From assembly GCF_014873145.1 (NCBI RefSeq), contig NZ_JADBEK010000001.1, positions 6,076,001 through 6,140,000 of the forward strand: a stretch of 64,000 bases of DNA. Reading direction: 5' to 3'. The notes beneath the pieces are model-generated. The model was not told the origin of the DNA. It was given only the letters and a program-made list of their open reading frames with translations, and did no database searches. Positions 7,731 to 18,646 of this stretch are shown in pieces (the first letter of the stretch is position 1; every line of letters begins with the position of its first letter). The position numbers and the translations under genes were made by a program. This stretch comes from Nonomuraea angiospora. GTDB lineage: Bacteria > Actinomycetota > Actinomycetes > Streptosporangiales > Streptosporangiaceae.

Positions 7731-9650
7731 ATGCGCCGCCTATTGGCGATCTCCGCGGTCGTCGCGCTGCCCTTAACTTCAGGCGTCGTCCCAGCTCACG
7801 CTCAGGATTCCGGCGACCGGCAGCAGGCCTTCGCGGCCGCCGCGCAGGAGTTCAAGGTCCCTGAGAGCGTGCTGCTCGGCGTGTCCTATCTGGAGTCGCG
7901 GTGGGAGGCCCATGCCGGCCAGCCGTCCAACGACGCCGGGTTCGGGCCCATGCATCTCACCGACGCCGCCGCGTACACCACCTCCAACCATCACAGCGAC
8001 GGCGAGGAGGACGCCCGCGGCGACGAGGCCCGGCCCCTGCCCGCCCCCGAACCCCAGCAGTCCGCCGTCGCGATCCCCGCCTCCCTCCGCACCATGGAGA
8101 AGGCCGCGCAGCTCACCGGCGAGACCCACGAGCGGCTGCGCACGGACGACGCCGCCAACATCCGGGGCGGCGCCGCGCTGCTCGCCGACTACCAGAAGGC
8201 GCTCGGCGCGCCGCTGAGCGACAACCCCGGCGAGTGGTACGGCGCCGTCGCCAAGTACTCCGGAGCCCAGGAGGACGGGGCGGCGAAGTTCTTCGCCGAC
8301 GAGGTGTTCGCGACGATCAAGGACGGCGAGGCGCGCACCACGGACGACGGGCAGCGCGTCGCGCTCCCGGCCGTGCCGAACCTGGAGAAGATCGAGAAGT
8401 GGCTGGAGAAGCTCGGCCTGCGCCCGTCCAGGAAGGACGGCGTGGAGTGCCCGGTCACCGTCTCCTGCGAGTGGATCCCGTCCGCCTACCAGGAGCTGCC
8501 GCCGAACAACTACGGGCACTACGACCTGGCGAACCGGCCGTTCAGCCAGAAGATCGAGTACATCATCATCCATGACATGGAGGGATACTTCGACTCCTCC
8601 ATCCGCCTGAACCAGGACCCGAAGTACGGCGCGAGCTGGCAGTACTCCGTGCGCTCCAGCGACGGCCACATCGCCCAGCACATCAAGGGCAAGGACGTCG
8701 CCTGGCAGGCCGGCAACTGGTACGTCAACGCCAAGTCCATCGGCATCGAGCACGAGGGCTTCCTGGCCGAGGGCAGCACCTGGTACACCGAGGCGATGTA
8801 CCGTTCGAGCGCCCGCCTGGTCCGCTACCTGGCGTTCAGGTACGGCATCCCGCTCGACCGCGCCCACATCCTGGGCCACGACAACGTCCCCGGCACGCTG
8901 CCCACGACCGTGAAGCAGATGCACGAGGACCCGGGCCCGTTCTGGGACTGGGCACACTACTTCCAGCTGATGGGCGCCCCGCTGCACCGGTTCGGCGGGC
9001 CCGGCTCCGGCTCGGTCATGATCAAGCCTGACTTCGCGACGAACAAGCCGTACTTCTACGGGTGCGACCGCAAGAACCCGGAGAACGCCTGCCCGCCGCT
9101 CCCCGCGAGCACGGTCTGGCTGCGCACCGAGCCGAGGGCCGACGCGCCGCTGGTCAAGGACATCGGCAAGCACCCCACGGGCGGGTCCCTCTACAGCGTG
9201 TACGACCACAGCGCCCGCGCCACCACCGGCCAGCGCTTCGCCGTGGCCGAGCGCCAGGGCGACTGGACGGCCATCTGGTACCTGGGTCAGAAGGCGTGGT
9301 TCTTCAACCCGGCGAGCGCGCCGACCGCCGTCCCGTCGGCCGGCCTCGTGGTCACGCCGAAGCCGGGCAAGGCCACCGTCCCGGTGTACGGCCGGGCCTA
9401 CCCGGAGCAGGAGGCGTACCCGGCGGACATCCCGTACCAGGCGGTGACCCCGCTGCAGTACACGTTCTCGGCAGGCGAGAAGTACACCCTGGCCGGGACG
9501 GCGCCCGCGGAGTACTACCGGGCGGTCACCTTCACCATGGACCAGGACCACAAGGTGGTCCGGGGCAAGACGAAGTACCTGCAGATCCAGTTCGGCCACC
9601 GCGTCATGTTCGTCAAGGCTGACGACGTGCAGGTGACGTTCTCCGGGTGA
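7731..9650 (+). CDS. Secreted N-acetylmuramoyl-L-alanine amidase (amidase_2/PGRP fold)
   Basis: A 639-residue exported protein with signal peptide MRRLLAISAVVALPLTSGVV...AHA. Residues about 25-80 (FKVPESVLLGVSYLESRWEAH) resemble a lysozyme/transglycosylase-like region. The amidase_2 core starts at about residue 275 with KIEYIIIHDMEG (zinc His) and includes KSIGIEHEGFL and HILGHDNVPG...DPGPFWDW with the remaining ligands. The C-terminal third looks like one or two SH3-like wall-binding modules (VWLRTEPRADAPLV, WTAIWYLGQKAWF). It cleaves the bond between muramic acid and the stem peptide, so roles in wall turnover or growth are likely. The 3' end overlaps the convergent RpiR gene by 38 bp. Confidence 0.88.
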   Translation: MRRLLAISAVVALPLTSGVVPAHAQDSGDRQQAFAAAAQEFKVPESVLLGVSYLESRWEAHAGQPSNDAGFGPMHLTDAAAYTTSNHHSDGEEDARGDEARPLPAPEPQQSAVAIPASLRTMEKAAQLTGETHERLRTDDAANIRGGAALLADYQKALGAPLSDNPGEWYGAVAKYSGAQEDGAAKFFADEVFATIKDGEARTTDDGQRVALPAVPNLEKIEKWLEKLGLRPSRKDGVECPVTVSCEWIPSAYQELPPNNYGHYDLANRPFSQKIEYIIIHDMEGYFDSSIRLNQDPKYGASWQYSVRSSDGHIAQHIKGKDVAWQAGNWYVNAKSIGIEHEGFLAEGSTWYTEAMYRSSARLVRYLAFRYGIPLDRAHILGHDNVPGTLPTTVKQMHEDPGPFWDWAHYFQLMGAPLHRFGGPGSGSVMIKPDFATNKPYFYGCDRKNPENACPPLPASTVWLRTEPRADAPLVKDIGKHPTGGSLYSVYDHSARATTGQRFAVAERQGDWTAIWYLGQKAWFFNPASAPTAVPSAGLVVTPKPGKATVPVYGRAYPEQEAYPADIPYQAVTPLQYTFSAGEKYTLAGTAPAEYYRAVTFTMDQDHKVVRGKTKYLQIQFGHRVMFVKADDVQVTFSG

Positions 9651-10509
9651 ACTCCTTGACGGCGCGCCTGGTGCTCGCGAGCGCCTCCTGAGAGGAGTCG
9701 TACGTGCGCTGGGCGACGCCGACGAACACGCAGTCGACGACGAGGAGCTGGCTGATCCGGCTGGCCAGGGCGCCGGGACGGAACTCCGTCTCGCGCCCGG
9801 CGGAGATCAGCACGTGTTCGGCCAGCTCCGCGATGGACGAGCGCGGGTTGTTCGTGATCGCGACCGTGGTGGCCCCGGCCTCCTTGGCCCGGGTCAGCGG
9901 CTCGATCACGTCGGGCGTCTCCCCCGACGTGCTGATGCCGATCGCGACGTCGCCCTCCCTGAGCAGCACCGCGCTGGTCAGCGCCAGGTGCGCGTCCTGG
10001 AAGGCGTGGCTGGACAGCCCGATGCGCAGCAGCTTCTGCGCGACGTCCTCGGCCACCAGCCCGGAGGCGCCCACGCCGTACGCGTCGATCCGCCGGGCCC
10101 CCACGATGGCGTCCACGACCAGGCCCAGCCGCTCGGAGGTCAGCTGGGCCACGGTGTCGTTGATCGCCTCGGACTCGGCCCGCGCGACCTTATGGATGAC
10201 CTCCGACAACGGGTCGTCGGGCGCCAGGTCGCCGGGCACGAGCCGGTCGGGCTGCGCGGCGGCGGCGGCTAAGGCCAGCCGGAGCTGCGGGTATCCCGCG
10301 AACCCGAGCAGCCTCGCGGTGCGCACGATCGTGGCCTCGCTGGTGCCCGAGGCGGCGGAGAGCTCCGTGATGGTGCTCCTGGCCACCGTCGCGGGGTCCT
10401 CCAGGATGAGCCGGGCGACGGTCTGCGCGGCCGGCGTCAGGGACGGCAGCACACCGCGGACCGTGGCCACCAGAGTGTCGGCCCGCAAGCCGTTGCCGCT
10501 GTCGTCCAC
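9613..10509 (-). CDS. MurR/RpiR family transcriptional regulator
   Basis: A 298-residue regulator with an N-terminal HTH_6 domain (LTPAAQTVARLILEDP, then ITELSAASGTSEATIVRTARLLGF) and a C-terminal SIS sugar-phosphate isomerase domain. The SIS domain includes RIDAYGVGASGLVAEDVAQKLLR and VAIGISTSGETPDVIEPL. SIS domains sense sugar phosphates such as N-acetylmuramic acid 6-phosphate. I placed the start at the GTG at 10509; the frame stays open far upstream, but that part is antisense to glgP and does not look like protein. Lying between a murein amidase and glycogen phosphorylase, it could control either. The adjacent glgP is transcribed in the same direction, ending 53 bp upstream. Confidence 0.85.
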   Translation of the reverse strand: MDDSGNGLRADTLVATVRGVLPSLTPAAQTVARLILEDPATVARSTITELSAASGTSEATIVRTARLLGFAGYPQLRLALAAAAAQPDRLVPGDLAPDDPLSEVIHKVARAESEAINDTVAQLTSERLGLVVDAIVGARRIDAYGVGASGLVAEDVAQKLLRIGLSSHAFQDAHLALTSAVLLREGDVAIGISTSGETPDVIEPLTRAKEAGATTVAITNNPRSSIAELAEHVLISAGRETEFRPGALASRISQLLVVDCVFVGVAQRTYDSSQEALASTRRAVKEFTRRTSPARRQP

Positions 10510-10562
10510 CCCCTGATTATGCCGTCCGTTTAACGCGATATGCCGTTCGCGGGTGCCCCGGA

Positions 10563-13145
10563 TTAACGCAATGTGCCATTTGTCATGCCCACGGGTTCCT
10601 CCGGCACGGCGATCAGGCCGAGCTCGGCGGGGGTGGCCACGAGCGGGTGGTACGGCACGACGCGCACGGTGTATCCGAACGCGCCCGTACGGTCGAGCGG
10701 CACCGTGCCCGTGTAGTGGGCCCGCCCGTCGTCGCCCGCCGAGGCGACGGTGAGCTTCGCGTACGTCGGGCGCATCAGCTCGTCGTGCGGCCCGACCTTG
10801 CCGTAGGCGGCCTCGACCAGCACGTCGTCGGGCTCCAGGTCGCCGAGCGCGATCGTGGCGTGCAGCTCGATGGAGGCGCCCACCTCCGGCGTGTCCCCCA
10901 CGCCGGTGGCCTCGACGTGCTCGACGCGCACCCCGGGCCAGGCCCTGGTGACCCGGACCCGCCAGGCCGCGAACGCCTTCGCGGGCGCGTACGAGTCGGC
11001 CGACAGCGCGTTGGCCGCGGCGGCGGCCGGGTTGTACAGGTCGACCACGTAGTCCCGCAGCATGCGCCCGGCCAGCACCTTGGGGCCCAGCGAGGTGAGC
11101 GTGTGCTTGACCATCTCCATCCAGCGCCGCGGCAGCCCGTCCACGGGACGGTCGTAGAACCGGTCGGCCACCTCGTGCTCGATCAGGTCGTAGAGGGCGG
11201 CGGCCTCCAGCTCGTCGCGCCGGTCGGCGTCCGTCACGCCGTCGGCGGTCGGGATCGCCCAGCCGTTGGTGCCGTCGTACCACTCGTCCCACCAGCCGTC
11301 GCGGATCGACAGGTTGAGCCCGCCGTTCAGCGCGGACTTCATCCCCGAGGTGCCGGACGCCTCCAGCGGGCGCAGCGGGTTGTTCAGCCAGACGTCGCAG
11401 CCCTGGACCATGAGCTGGCCCAGCGCCATGTCGTAGTCGGGCAGGAAGACGATGCGGTGGCGCACGTTGGCCTGGTCGGCGAACTTGACGATCTGCTGGA
11501 TCAGCTTCTTCCCGCCCTCGTCGGCGGGGTGCGCCTTGCCGGCGATCACGATCTGGACCGGCTTGTCCGGGTCGAGCAGCAGCTCGGTGAGCCGCCGGGG
11601 ATCGCGCAGCATCAGCGTGAGCCGCTTGTACGACGGCACCCGCCGGGCGAAGCCGATGGTCAGCACCTCGGGGTCGAGCGCGTCGTCGATCCATCCGAGC
11701 TCGGCGTCCGAGGCGCCGCGCTCGCGCCACGACCTGCGCAGGCGCACCCGGGCGCCCTCGACGAGCCGCTGCCGCAGCGTGCCCCTGATCTGCCAGAGGT
11801 CGGCGTCGGAGATCTTCTGGATGCCCTCCCAGCCGCGGGCCCGCTCCAGCAGCGAGGGCAGCTCGCGCTCGGCCAGCTCCATGAGCTCCCTGCCGACCCA
11901 GGTGGGCGCGTGCACGCCGTTGGTGATCGACCCGATCGGCACCTCGGCCACGTCAAATCCGGGCCAGAGATCCTTGAACATCTCCCGGCTGACCTTGCCG
12001 TGCAGCACGGAGACGCCGTTGACCCGCTGGGCCAGCCGCATGCCCATGACGGCCATGTTGAACCGGGTGGGATCGGCCTCGGCGCCCAGCGCCAGGATCC
12101 GCTCGACGGGCACGGTCGGCCAGGCGTTCGCGCCGCCGAAGTGGCGCTCGATCATGTCCACCGGGAACCTGTCGATGCCCGCGGGGACGGGCGTGTGCGT
12201 GGTGAACACCGTGCCCGCCCGCACCGCCTCCAGCGCCTCGTCGAACGACAGCCGCGCCTCGGTGAGCTCGCGGATGCGCTCCAGGCCGAGGAAGCCGGCG
12301 TGCCCCTCGTTCGTGTGGAACACCTCGGGATCGGCGTGCCCGGTGATCTTGCAGTACGCCCTGATGGCGCGGACGCCGCCCACGCCCAGCAGCAGCTCCT
12401 GCATGAGCCGGTGGTCGGTGCCCCCGCCGTAGAGGCGGTCGGTGATGTCGCGGGCGGCCGTGTCGTTCTCGGCCACGTCGGAGTCGAGCAGCAGCAGCGG
12501 CACCCGCCCGACCTGCGCCACCCACACCTGCGCGTGCAGCTCGCGCTCGCCCGGCAGGGCGAGGCGGATCTTGACGGTCTCGCCGCCGGCGTCCTTCAGC
12601 AGGCTCAGCGGCAGGCCGCCCGCGTCGAGCGACGGATAGTGCTCCAGCTGCCAGCCCTCCGGCGACAGGGACTGCGTGAAGTAGCCGTGGCGATAGAGCA
12701 GGCCGACCGCGAGGATGGGCACACCCAGGTCGCTGGCGGCTTTGAGGTGGTCTCCGGCCAGGATGCCGAGACCACCCGAATACTGAGGGAGGGCGGCGGC
12801 GATGCCGTATTCCGGGGAGAAGTACGCGATGGCCCGCGCCCCGTCGGGGAGCGTCTGGTACCAGCGCGGGGAGGTCATGTATTCGCGCAGGTCGTCGGCC
12901 GCGTCGGCGAGGCGACGCAGGAAGCGGCGATCTGCGGCCAGCTCGCGGAGCCGGGCGGGGGTCACGGCGCCGAGCAGGGCCACGGGGTCGTGACCGACCT
13001 GCTCCCAGAGGGCGGCATCGACCTCCGCGAAGAGGTCCAGCGTCTCCGGGTGCCAGGACCAGCGGAGATTGTGGACGAGCTCGCCGAGGGCGGCCAGCTC
13101 CGCGGGCAGGACGGTGCGGACGGTAAACCGGCGGATTGCTCTCAC
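10563..13145 (-). CDS. glgP: Glycogen/alpha-glucan phosphorylase
   Basis: An 860-residue enzyme of the actinobacterial GlgP type, longer at the N-terminus than E. coli GlgP (MRAIRRFTVRTVLPAELA). The active-site region is clear: GTSGMKSALNGGLNLSIRDGWWDEWYD near the pyridoxal phosphate-binding end, and VFHTNEGHAGFLGLERI earlier. It phosphorolyses alpha-1,4-glucan to glucose-1-phosphate. The start is the GTG at 13145. It is divergent from glgE across about 290 bp, so synthesis and breakdown of the glucan share a control region. Confidence 0.93.
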   Translation of the reverse strand: MRAIRRFTVRTVLPAELAALGELVHNLRWSWHPETLDLFAEVDAALWEQVGHDPVALLGAVTPARLRELAADRRFLRRLADAADDLREYMTSPRWYQTLPDGARAIAYFSPEYGIAAALPQYSGGLGILAGDHLKAASDLGVPILAVGLLYRHGYFTQSLSPEGWQLEHYPSLDAGGLPLSLLKDAGGETVKIRLALPGERELHAQVWVAQVGRVPLLLLDSDVAENDTAARDITDRLYGGGTDHRLMQELLLGVGGVRAIRAYCKITGHADPEVFHTNEGHAGFLGLERIRELTEARLSFDEALEAVRAGTVFTTHTPVPAGIDRFPVDMIERHFGGANAWPTVPVERILALGAEADPTRFNMAVMGMRLAQRVNGVSVLHGKVSREMFKDLWPGFDVAEVPIGSITNGVHAPTWVGRELMELAERELPSLLERARGWEGIQKISDADLWQIRGTLRQRLVEGARVRLRRSWRERGASDAELGWIDDALDPEVLTIGFARRVPSYKRLTLMLRDPRRLTELLLDPDKPVQIVIAGKAHPADEGGKKLIQQIVKFADQANVRHRIVFLPDYDMALGQLMVQGCDVWLNNPLRPLEASGTSGMKSALNGGLNLSIRDGWWDEWYDGTNGWAIPTADGVTDADRRDELEAAALYDLIEHEVADRFYDRPVDGLPRRWMEMVKHTLTSLGPKVLAGRMLRDYVVDLYNPAAAAANALSADSYAPAKAFAAWRVRVTRAWPGVRVEHVEATGVGDTPEVGASIELHATIALGDLEPDDVLVEAAYGKVGPHDELMRPTYAKLTVASAGDDGRAHYTGTVPLDRTGAFGYTVRVVPYHPLVATPAELGLIAVPEEPVGMTNGTLR

Positions 13146-13438
13146 GTTTCTGCACCCTACGGGCTAGGAGGGACCTCTCAGTCCTTCACCCCCATGAAGG
13201 CCGTTCAAACCCCTTCCGGGAACAAGCATGAAGACGGGCGATTGGGGCAACTTTCCTGAATGTTGGCACTCCCGCGGACACTCTCGGGAGGTCTATCCGC
13301 TGCTGTCCACTATTTACATGCAAGGATCGTTCCTACCACGGTGGTCCGCGTCCAGCGGCTCACCACCGGGACGCGGAGTCTGCACCCACGCCAAGCCTCC
13401 GGCGGCACCGAGCGCGCCGTCGCCAACCCTTGAATGCG
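13146..13438. other. Intergenic control region between glgP and glgE
   Basis: About 290 bp between two divergent start codons, without a credible gene. It is less GC-rich around 13250-13330 and contains a small palindrome, ACCACGGTGGT (13335-13345). I could not identify -35/-10 pairs with confidence. Regulators of both directions of alpha-glucan metabolism would be expected to act here. Confidence 0.5.
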
Positions 13439-15541
13439 ATGATCGGACGAATTCCCATCACGGACATCTCCCCCGTCGTCGACTGCGGGCAGTGGCCCGC
13501 CAAGGCGGTCGCCGGCGAGACCTTCGAGGTCTCGGCGACCGTGTTCAGAGAGGGCCACGATGCCGTGGCCGCGGGCGTGGTGCTCACCTCGCCCGATGGG
13601 CAGCGTGCCCGCCTTAAACGGATGCGCGAGCTCGCCCCGGGCACCGACCGCTGGGCCGTGGAGGTCTCCCTTCCCGCCGAGGGTGACTGGCTGTTCCGGG
13701 TGGAGGCGTGGAGCGACCCGATCAGCACCTGGCTGCACGACGCCGAGATCAAGATCCCCCGCGGCATGGACGTCGATCTGATGTGCGAGGAGGGCGCCCG
13801 GCTGTTCGAGCGGGCGGCGAAGGCCGTGCGCACGGCCGACTGCCCCAACGGCAAGCCCAAGAACGGCTCCAACGGCGGTTCCAACGGCGGCTCGAACGGC
13901 GGCTCCAAGGGCAACGGCAACGGCGACAGCGCCTGCGGGCACCGCGCCGCCCTGCTGTCGGTCTCCGCCACATTGCGCGACGAGGAGCTGGACCCCAGGG
14001 CCCGGCTGTCGATCGCGCAACTGCCGGAGACGGCCGCGCTGCTGGAGTCGCACCCGTTCCGGGAGCTGGTGACCAGGTCCAAGTCGCACAAGATCAGGGT
14101 GGACCGGCGCCGGGCGCTGTACGGCTCCTGGTACGAGTTCTTCCCCAGGTCCGAAGGCGCGGTCGTCAACGAGCACGGCATCTCCAAGTCCGGAAATTTC
14201 CAGACTGCTGCCAAGCGCCTCCCCGCCATCGCCAAGATGGGCTTCGACGTCGTCTACCTGCCGCCGATCCACCCCATCGGCACGACGTTCCGCAAGGGCC
14301 GCAACAACACGCTCAGCCCCGAGCCCGACGAGCCCGGCTCCCCGTGGGCCATCGGCTCGGAGGACGGCGGCCACGACGCCATCCATCCCGACCTGGGCAC
14401 GTTCGAGGACTTCGACGTGTTCGTCGGCCGCGCCAAAGAGCTGGGCATGGAGATCGCGCTCGACTTCGCGCTCCAGTGCTCGCCCGACCACCCGTGGGTG
14501 AAGGAGCACCCCGAGTGGTTCACGATCAGGGCCGACGGCTCCATCGCCTACGCCGAGAACCCGCCGAAGAAGTACCAGGACATCTACCCGATCAACTTCG
14601 ACAAGGATCCCGAGGGCATCTACGCCGAGGTCAAGCGGGTGCTGATGCGCTGGATGGCGCACGGCGTGCGGATCTTCCGGGTGGACAACCCGCACACGAA
14701 GCCGGTCGGGTTCTGGGAGCGGCTGCTGGCCGACGTGCACACCACCGACCCCGACGTGATCTTCCTGTCGGAGGCGTTCACCAGGCCCCCGATGCTGCGC
14801 ATGCTGGGCAAGGTCGGCTTCCACCAGTCCTACACGTACTTCACCTGGCGCACCACCAAGCCCGAGGTGGAGTCGTACCTCATGGAGCTCTCCCACGAGA
14901 CTTCCGCCTACGTGCGCCCCAACCTCTTCGTGAACACGCCGGACATCCTGCACGAATACCTGCAGCACGGCGGCATCCCCGCCTTCAAGATCAGGGCTGT
15001 GCTGGCCGCGCTCGGCTCGCCAAGTTGGGGGGTTTACTCCGGATATGAGCTTATAGAGAATATTCCGGTACGCCCCGGCAGCGAAGAATACCTAGATAGC
15101 GAGAAATATCAGTACAAACCTCGCGATTGGGTTACCGCCGAACGTGAGGGGTGGAGCCTGGCGCCCTTCATCACCCACCTGAATTTGTTCCGAAGAGCGC
15201 ATCCCGCACTGCAGGAATTGCGTAATCTACGGTTCCACAGGGTCGACCAGCCGGACATCGTCTGCTTCTCGAAGCGGCTTCCCGGCGCCTATGATCCGGC
15301 CACGCGTAGGCACGGTCCGGGCGACGTGGTGCTGGCGGTCGTCAACCTGGATCCGCACCATACCCACGAGGCGACCGTAGACCTTGACCTTCCTGCCATC
15401 GGACTCGACTGGAACGCCGAGTTCGTCGTGGACGACGAACTCTCGGGTGAGTCGTACCGCTGGCGGCAGAGCAACTACGTACGCCTCGATCCCCACATCC
15501 AGCCTGCCCATATTCTCACCGTACGAGCCGCGCCACGGTAA
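13439..15541 (+). CDS. glgE: Alpha-1,4-glucan:maltose-1-phosphate maltosyltransferase
   Basis: A 700-residue GH13_3 enzyme. It adds maltose from maltose-1-phosphate to the non-reducing end of alpha-1,4-glucans. The start MIGRIPITDISPVVDCGQWP is typical. The nucleophile is Asp416 in IFRVDNPHTKP and the acid/base is Glu445 in FLSEAFTRP. Residues about 134-162 form an Asn/Gly/Ser-rich tract (GSNGG repeated three times) that looks like an inserted flexible linker in the N-terminal part. I took the ATG at 13439; a TTG three codons earlier is less likely. treS follows 72 bp downstream. Confidence 0.95.
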   Translation: MIGRIPITDISPVVDCGQWPAKAVAGETFEVSATVFREGHDAVAAGVVLTSPDGQRARLKRMRELAPGTDRWAVEVSLPAEGDWLFRVEAWSDPISTWLHDAEIKIPRGMDVDLMCEEGARLFERAAKAVRTADCPNGKPKNGSNGGSNGGSNGGSKGNGNGDSACGHRAALLSVSATLRDEELDPRARLSIAQLPETAALLESHPFRELVTRSKSHKIRVDRRRALYGSWYEFFPRSEGAVVNEHGISKSGNFQTAAKRLPAIAKMGFDVVYLPPIHPIGTTFRKGRNNTLSPEPDEPGSPWAIGSEDGGHDAIHPDLGTFEDFDVFVGRAKELGMEIALDFALQCSPDHPWVKEHPEWFTIRADGSIAYAENPPKKYQDIYPINFDKDPEGIYAEVKRVLMRWMAHGVRIFRVDNPHTKPVGFWERLLADVHTTDPDVIFLSEAFTRPPMLRMLGKVGFHQSYTYFTWRTTKPEVESYLMELSHETSAYVRPNLFVNTPDILHEYLQHGGIPAFKIRAVLAALGSPSWGVYSGYELIENIPVRPGSEEYLDSEKYQYKPRDWVTAEREGWSLAPFITHLNLFRRAHPALQELRNLRFHRVDQPDIVCFSKRLPGAYDPATRRHGPGDVVLAVVNLDPHHTHEATVDLDLPAIGLDWNAEFVVDDELSGESYRWRQSNYVRLDPHIQPAHILTVRAAPR

Positions 15542-15590
15542 GAACTGAATTCAGCGGGGAGTCTTCAACGTGTGTGAAAGCGCCTCCGTC

Positions 15591-15613
15591 ATGAGCCGCT
15601 CCCGGAGTGGCTC

Positions 15614-15617
<4 letters not shown>
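15591..15617 (+). promoter_or_regulatory. Hairpin and 8-codon upstream ORF covering the treS start
   Basis: A 25-base near-perfect palindrome occupies 15591-15615. Arms ATGAGCC (15591-15597) and GGCTCAT (15609-15615) pair fully, extended by a G-U pair and two more pairs around a 5-base loop. It encloses the GGAG ribosome-binding sequence (15604-15607) and the first two bases of the treS ATG (15614). The same bases encode a tiny frame, MSRSRSGS, whose TGA (15615-15617) overlaps the treS start. Either feature could tune treS translation relative to glgE. Confidence 0.45.
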
Positions 15618-17317
<1,700 letters not shown>

Positions 17318-17320
17318 GAC

Positions 17321-18646
17321 GTGCTGAGCGAGCCCCTTGCCGCATGGATCGGTCGTCAGCGTTGGTTCGGCGGCAAGGGGCGGGTGATCGACGAGCTGTC
17401 GATCGAATCGGACGTCGAACTGACGTCCGGGCTCAGACATCTGATCGTCGCCGTGTGGCAGGAGGGCTCGCGCGACCGCTACCAGCTCCTGCTCGGCGAG
17501 CGGACGGAGCTCCCCGACCGCCTGGCGCACGCCCTCATCGGCACCATCGGCGACACCTACCTCTACGACGCCGTACACGACTCCGAGCGCATGAGCTGGC
17601 TCCTCGAAGGCATGGCCCACGACGTGAACGGCAACGGCCTGCGCCTGCGGCACGTGCCGGACGCCGCCATCGACACCTCCCAGCGCAGCCTGGTGCTGGG
17701 GGCCGAGCAGTCCAACACCTCGCTCGTGTACGGGGACGCGTACATCTGCAAGCTCTTCCGCCGCCTCATCCCCGGGGTCAACCCCGAGCTGGAGATCGTC
17801 ACGGCGCTGGCGGCCAGGGGCGCGCCGCACGTCGCGCAGCCGTACGGGTGGATCGAGACCGACCTCGACGGCACCGACACCACGCTCGGCTTCATGCAGG
17901 AATTCCTGTCCAACGCCAACGACGGCTGGGACCTCGCCCTCACCAGCGTCCGCGACCTGTACGCGTCGCTGCCCGAGCTGCCGGCGGCCGAGGCGGGCGG
18001 CGACTTCGCGGCCGAGTCGCTGCGGCTCGGCAGCGCCACCGCGCGGGTTCACCACGAGCTGGCCGCGGCCTTCCCCACGGACGTCATCGAGTCGCACGAG
18101 GTCAAGCGCATGGCCGAGGCGTTCCGGCGGAAACTGGGCCGGGCCGCCGCTGAGGTGCCCGAGCTGCGCCGGCACGTGACCGCCATCGAGGACGCCTACC
18201 ACCAGGTGGAGCTGCTCACCCACGAGGTGCCCGTGCAGCGGGTTCACGGCGACTACCACCTGGGCCAGGTCATGCGCACGCCCACGGACTGGGTGGTGCT
18301 GGACTTCGAGGGCGAGCCCGGGCAGCCGCTGGCCGAGCGCAGGGCGCTGTACTCGCCGCTGCGGGACGTGGCGGGGATGCTGCGCTCGTTCGACTACGCG
18401 GCCAGGCACCTGCTGGCCGGCCACTCCCAGGCCGAGCGGCTGGAGCCGCGGGCCCAGGAGTGGGCGGACCGCAACCGGGCGGCGTTCCTGGAGGGGTACG
18501 CCGAGGGCGGCGGCGTGATCTCGCGGGGCGACGCGGCGCTGCTGCGGGCGTTCGAGCTGTCCAAGGCGGTGTACGAGGTCGTCTACGAGGCCCGTAACCG
18601 CCCGTCGTGGATCTCGATCCCCCTGGCCGCCTTCCGCCCCCGCTAG
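17321..18646 (+). CDS. mak: Maltokinase
   Basis: A 441-residue kinase of the Mak1/Pep2 family. It phosphorylates maltose to maltose-1-phosphate with ATP. The N-terminal cap motif WIGRQRWFGGKGR and the catalytic loop RVHGDYHLGQVM with the metal-binding VVLDFEGEPG are both present. The fold is that of aminoglycoside/choline kinases. The GTG start is 3 bp after the treS stop with GGAGGAG upstream, so translation is probably coupled. The 3' end overlaps the convergent reductase gene by 4 bp. Confidence 0.93.
   Translation: MLSEPLAAWIGRQRWFGGKGRVIDELSIESDVELTSGLRHLIVAVWQEGSRDRYQLLLGERTELPDRLAHALIGTIGDTYLYDAVHDSERMSWLLEGMAHDVNGNGLRLRHVPDAAIDTSQRSLVLGAEQSNTSLVYGDAYICKLFRRLIPGVNPELEIVTALAARGAPHVAQPYGWIETDLDGTDTTLGFMQEFLSNANDGWDLALTSVRDLYASLPELPAAEAGGDFAAESLRLGSATARVHHELAAAFPTDVIESHEVKRMAEAFRRKLGRAAAEVPELRRHVTAIEDAYHQVELLTHEVPVQRVHGDYHLGQVMRTPTDWVVLDFEGEPGQPLAERRALYSPLRDVAGMLRSFDYAARHLLAGHSQAERLEPRAQEWADRNRAAFLEGYAEGGGVISRGDAALLRAFELSKAVYEVVYEARNRPSWISIPLAAFRPR

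Noticed and set aside
10510..11730. A long minus-strand frame continuing upstream of the RpiR gene (705 codons in total)
   Set aside because: It is antisense-frame shadow of glgP on the same strand in another frame; the composition is Arg/Gly/Ala-rich without motifs. The RpiR protein begins at the GTG at 10509.
10647..13259. An 870-codon open frame on the plus strand opposite glgP
   Set aside because: High-GC antisense shadow; the protein is His/Val/Gln/Arg-rich with no domain, while glgP on the other strand has complete catalytic motifs.
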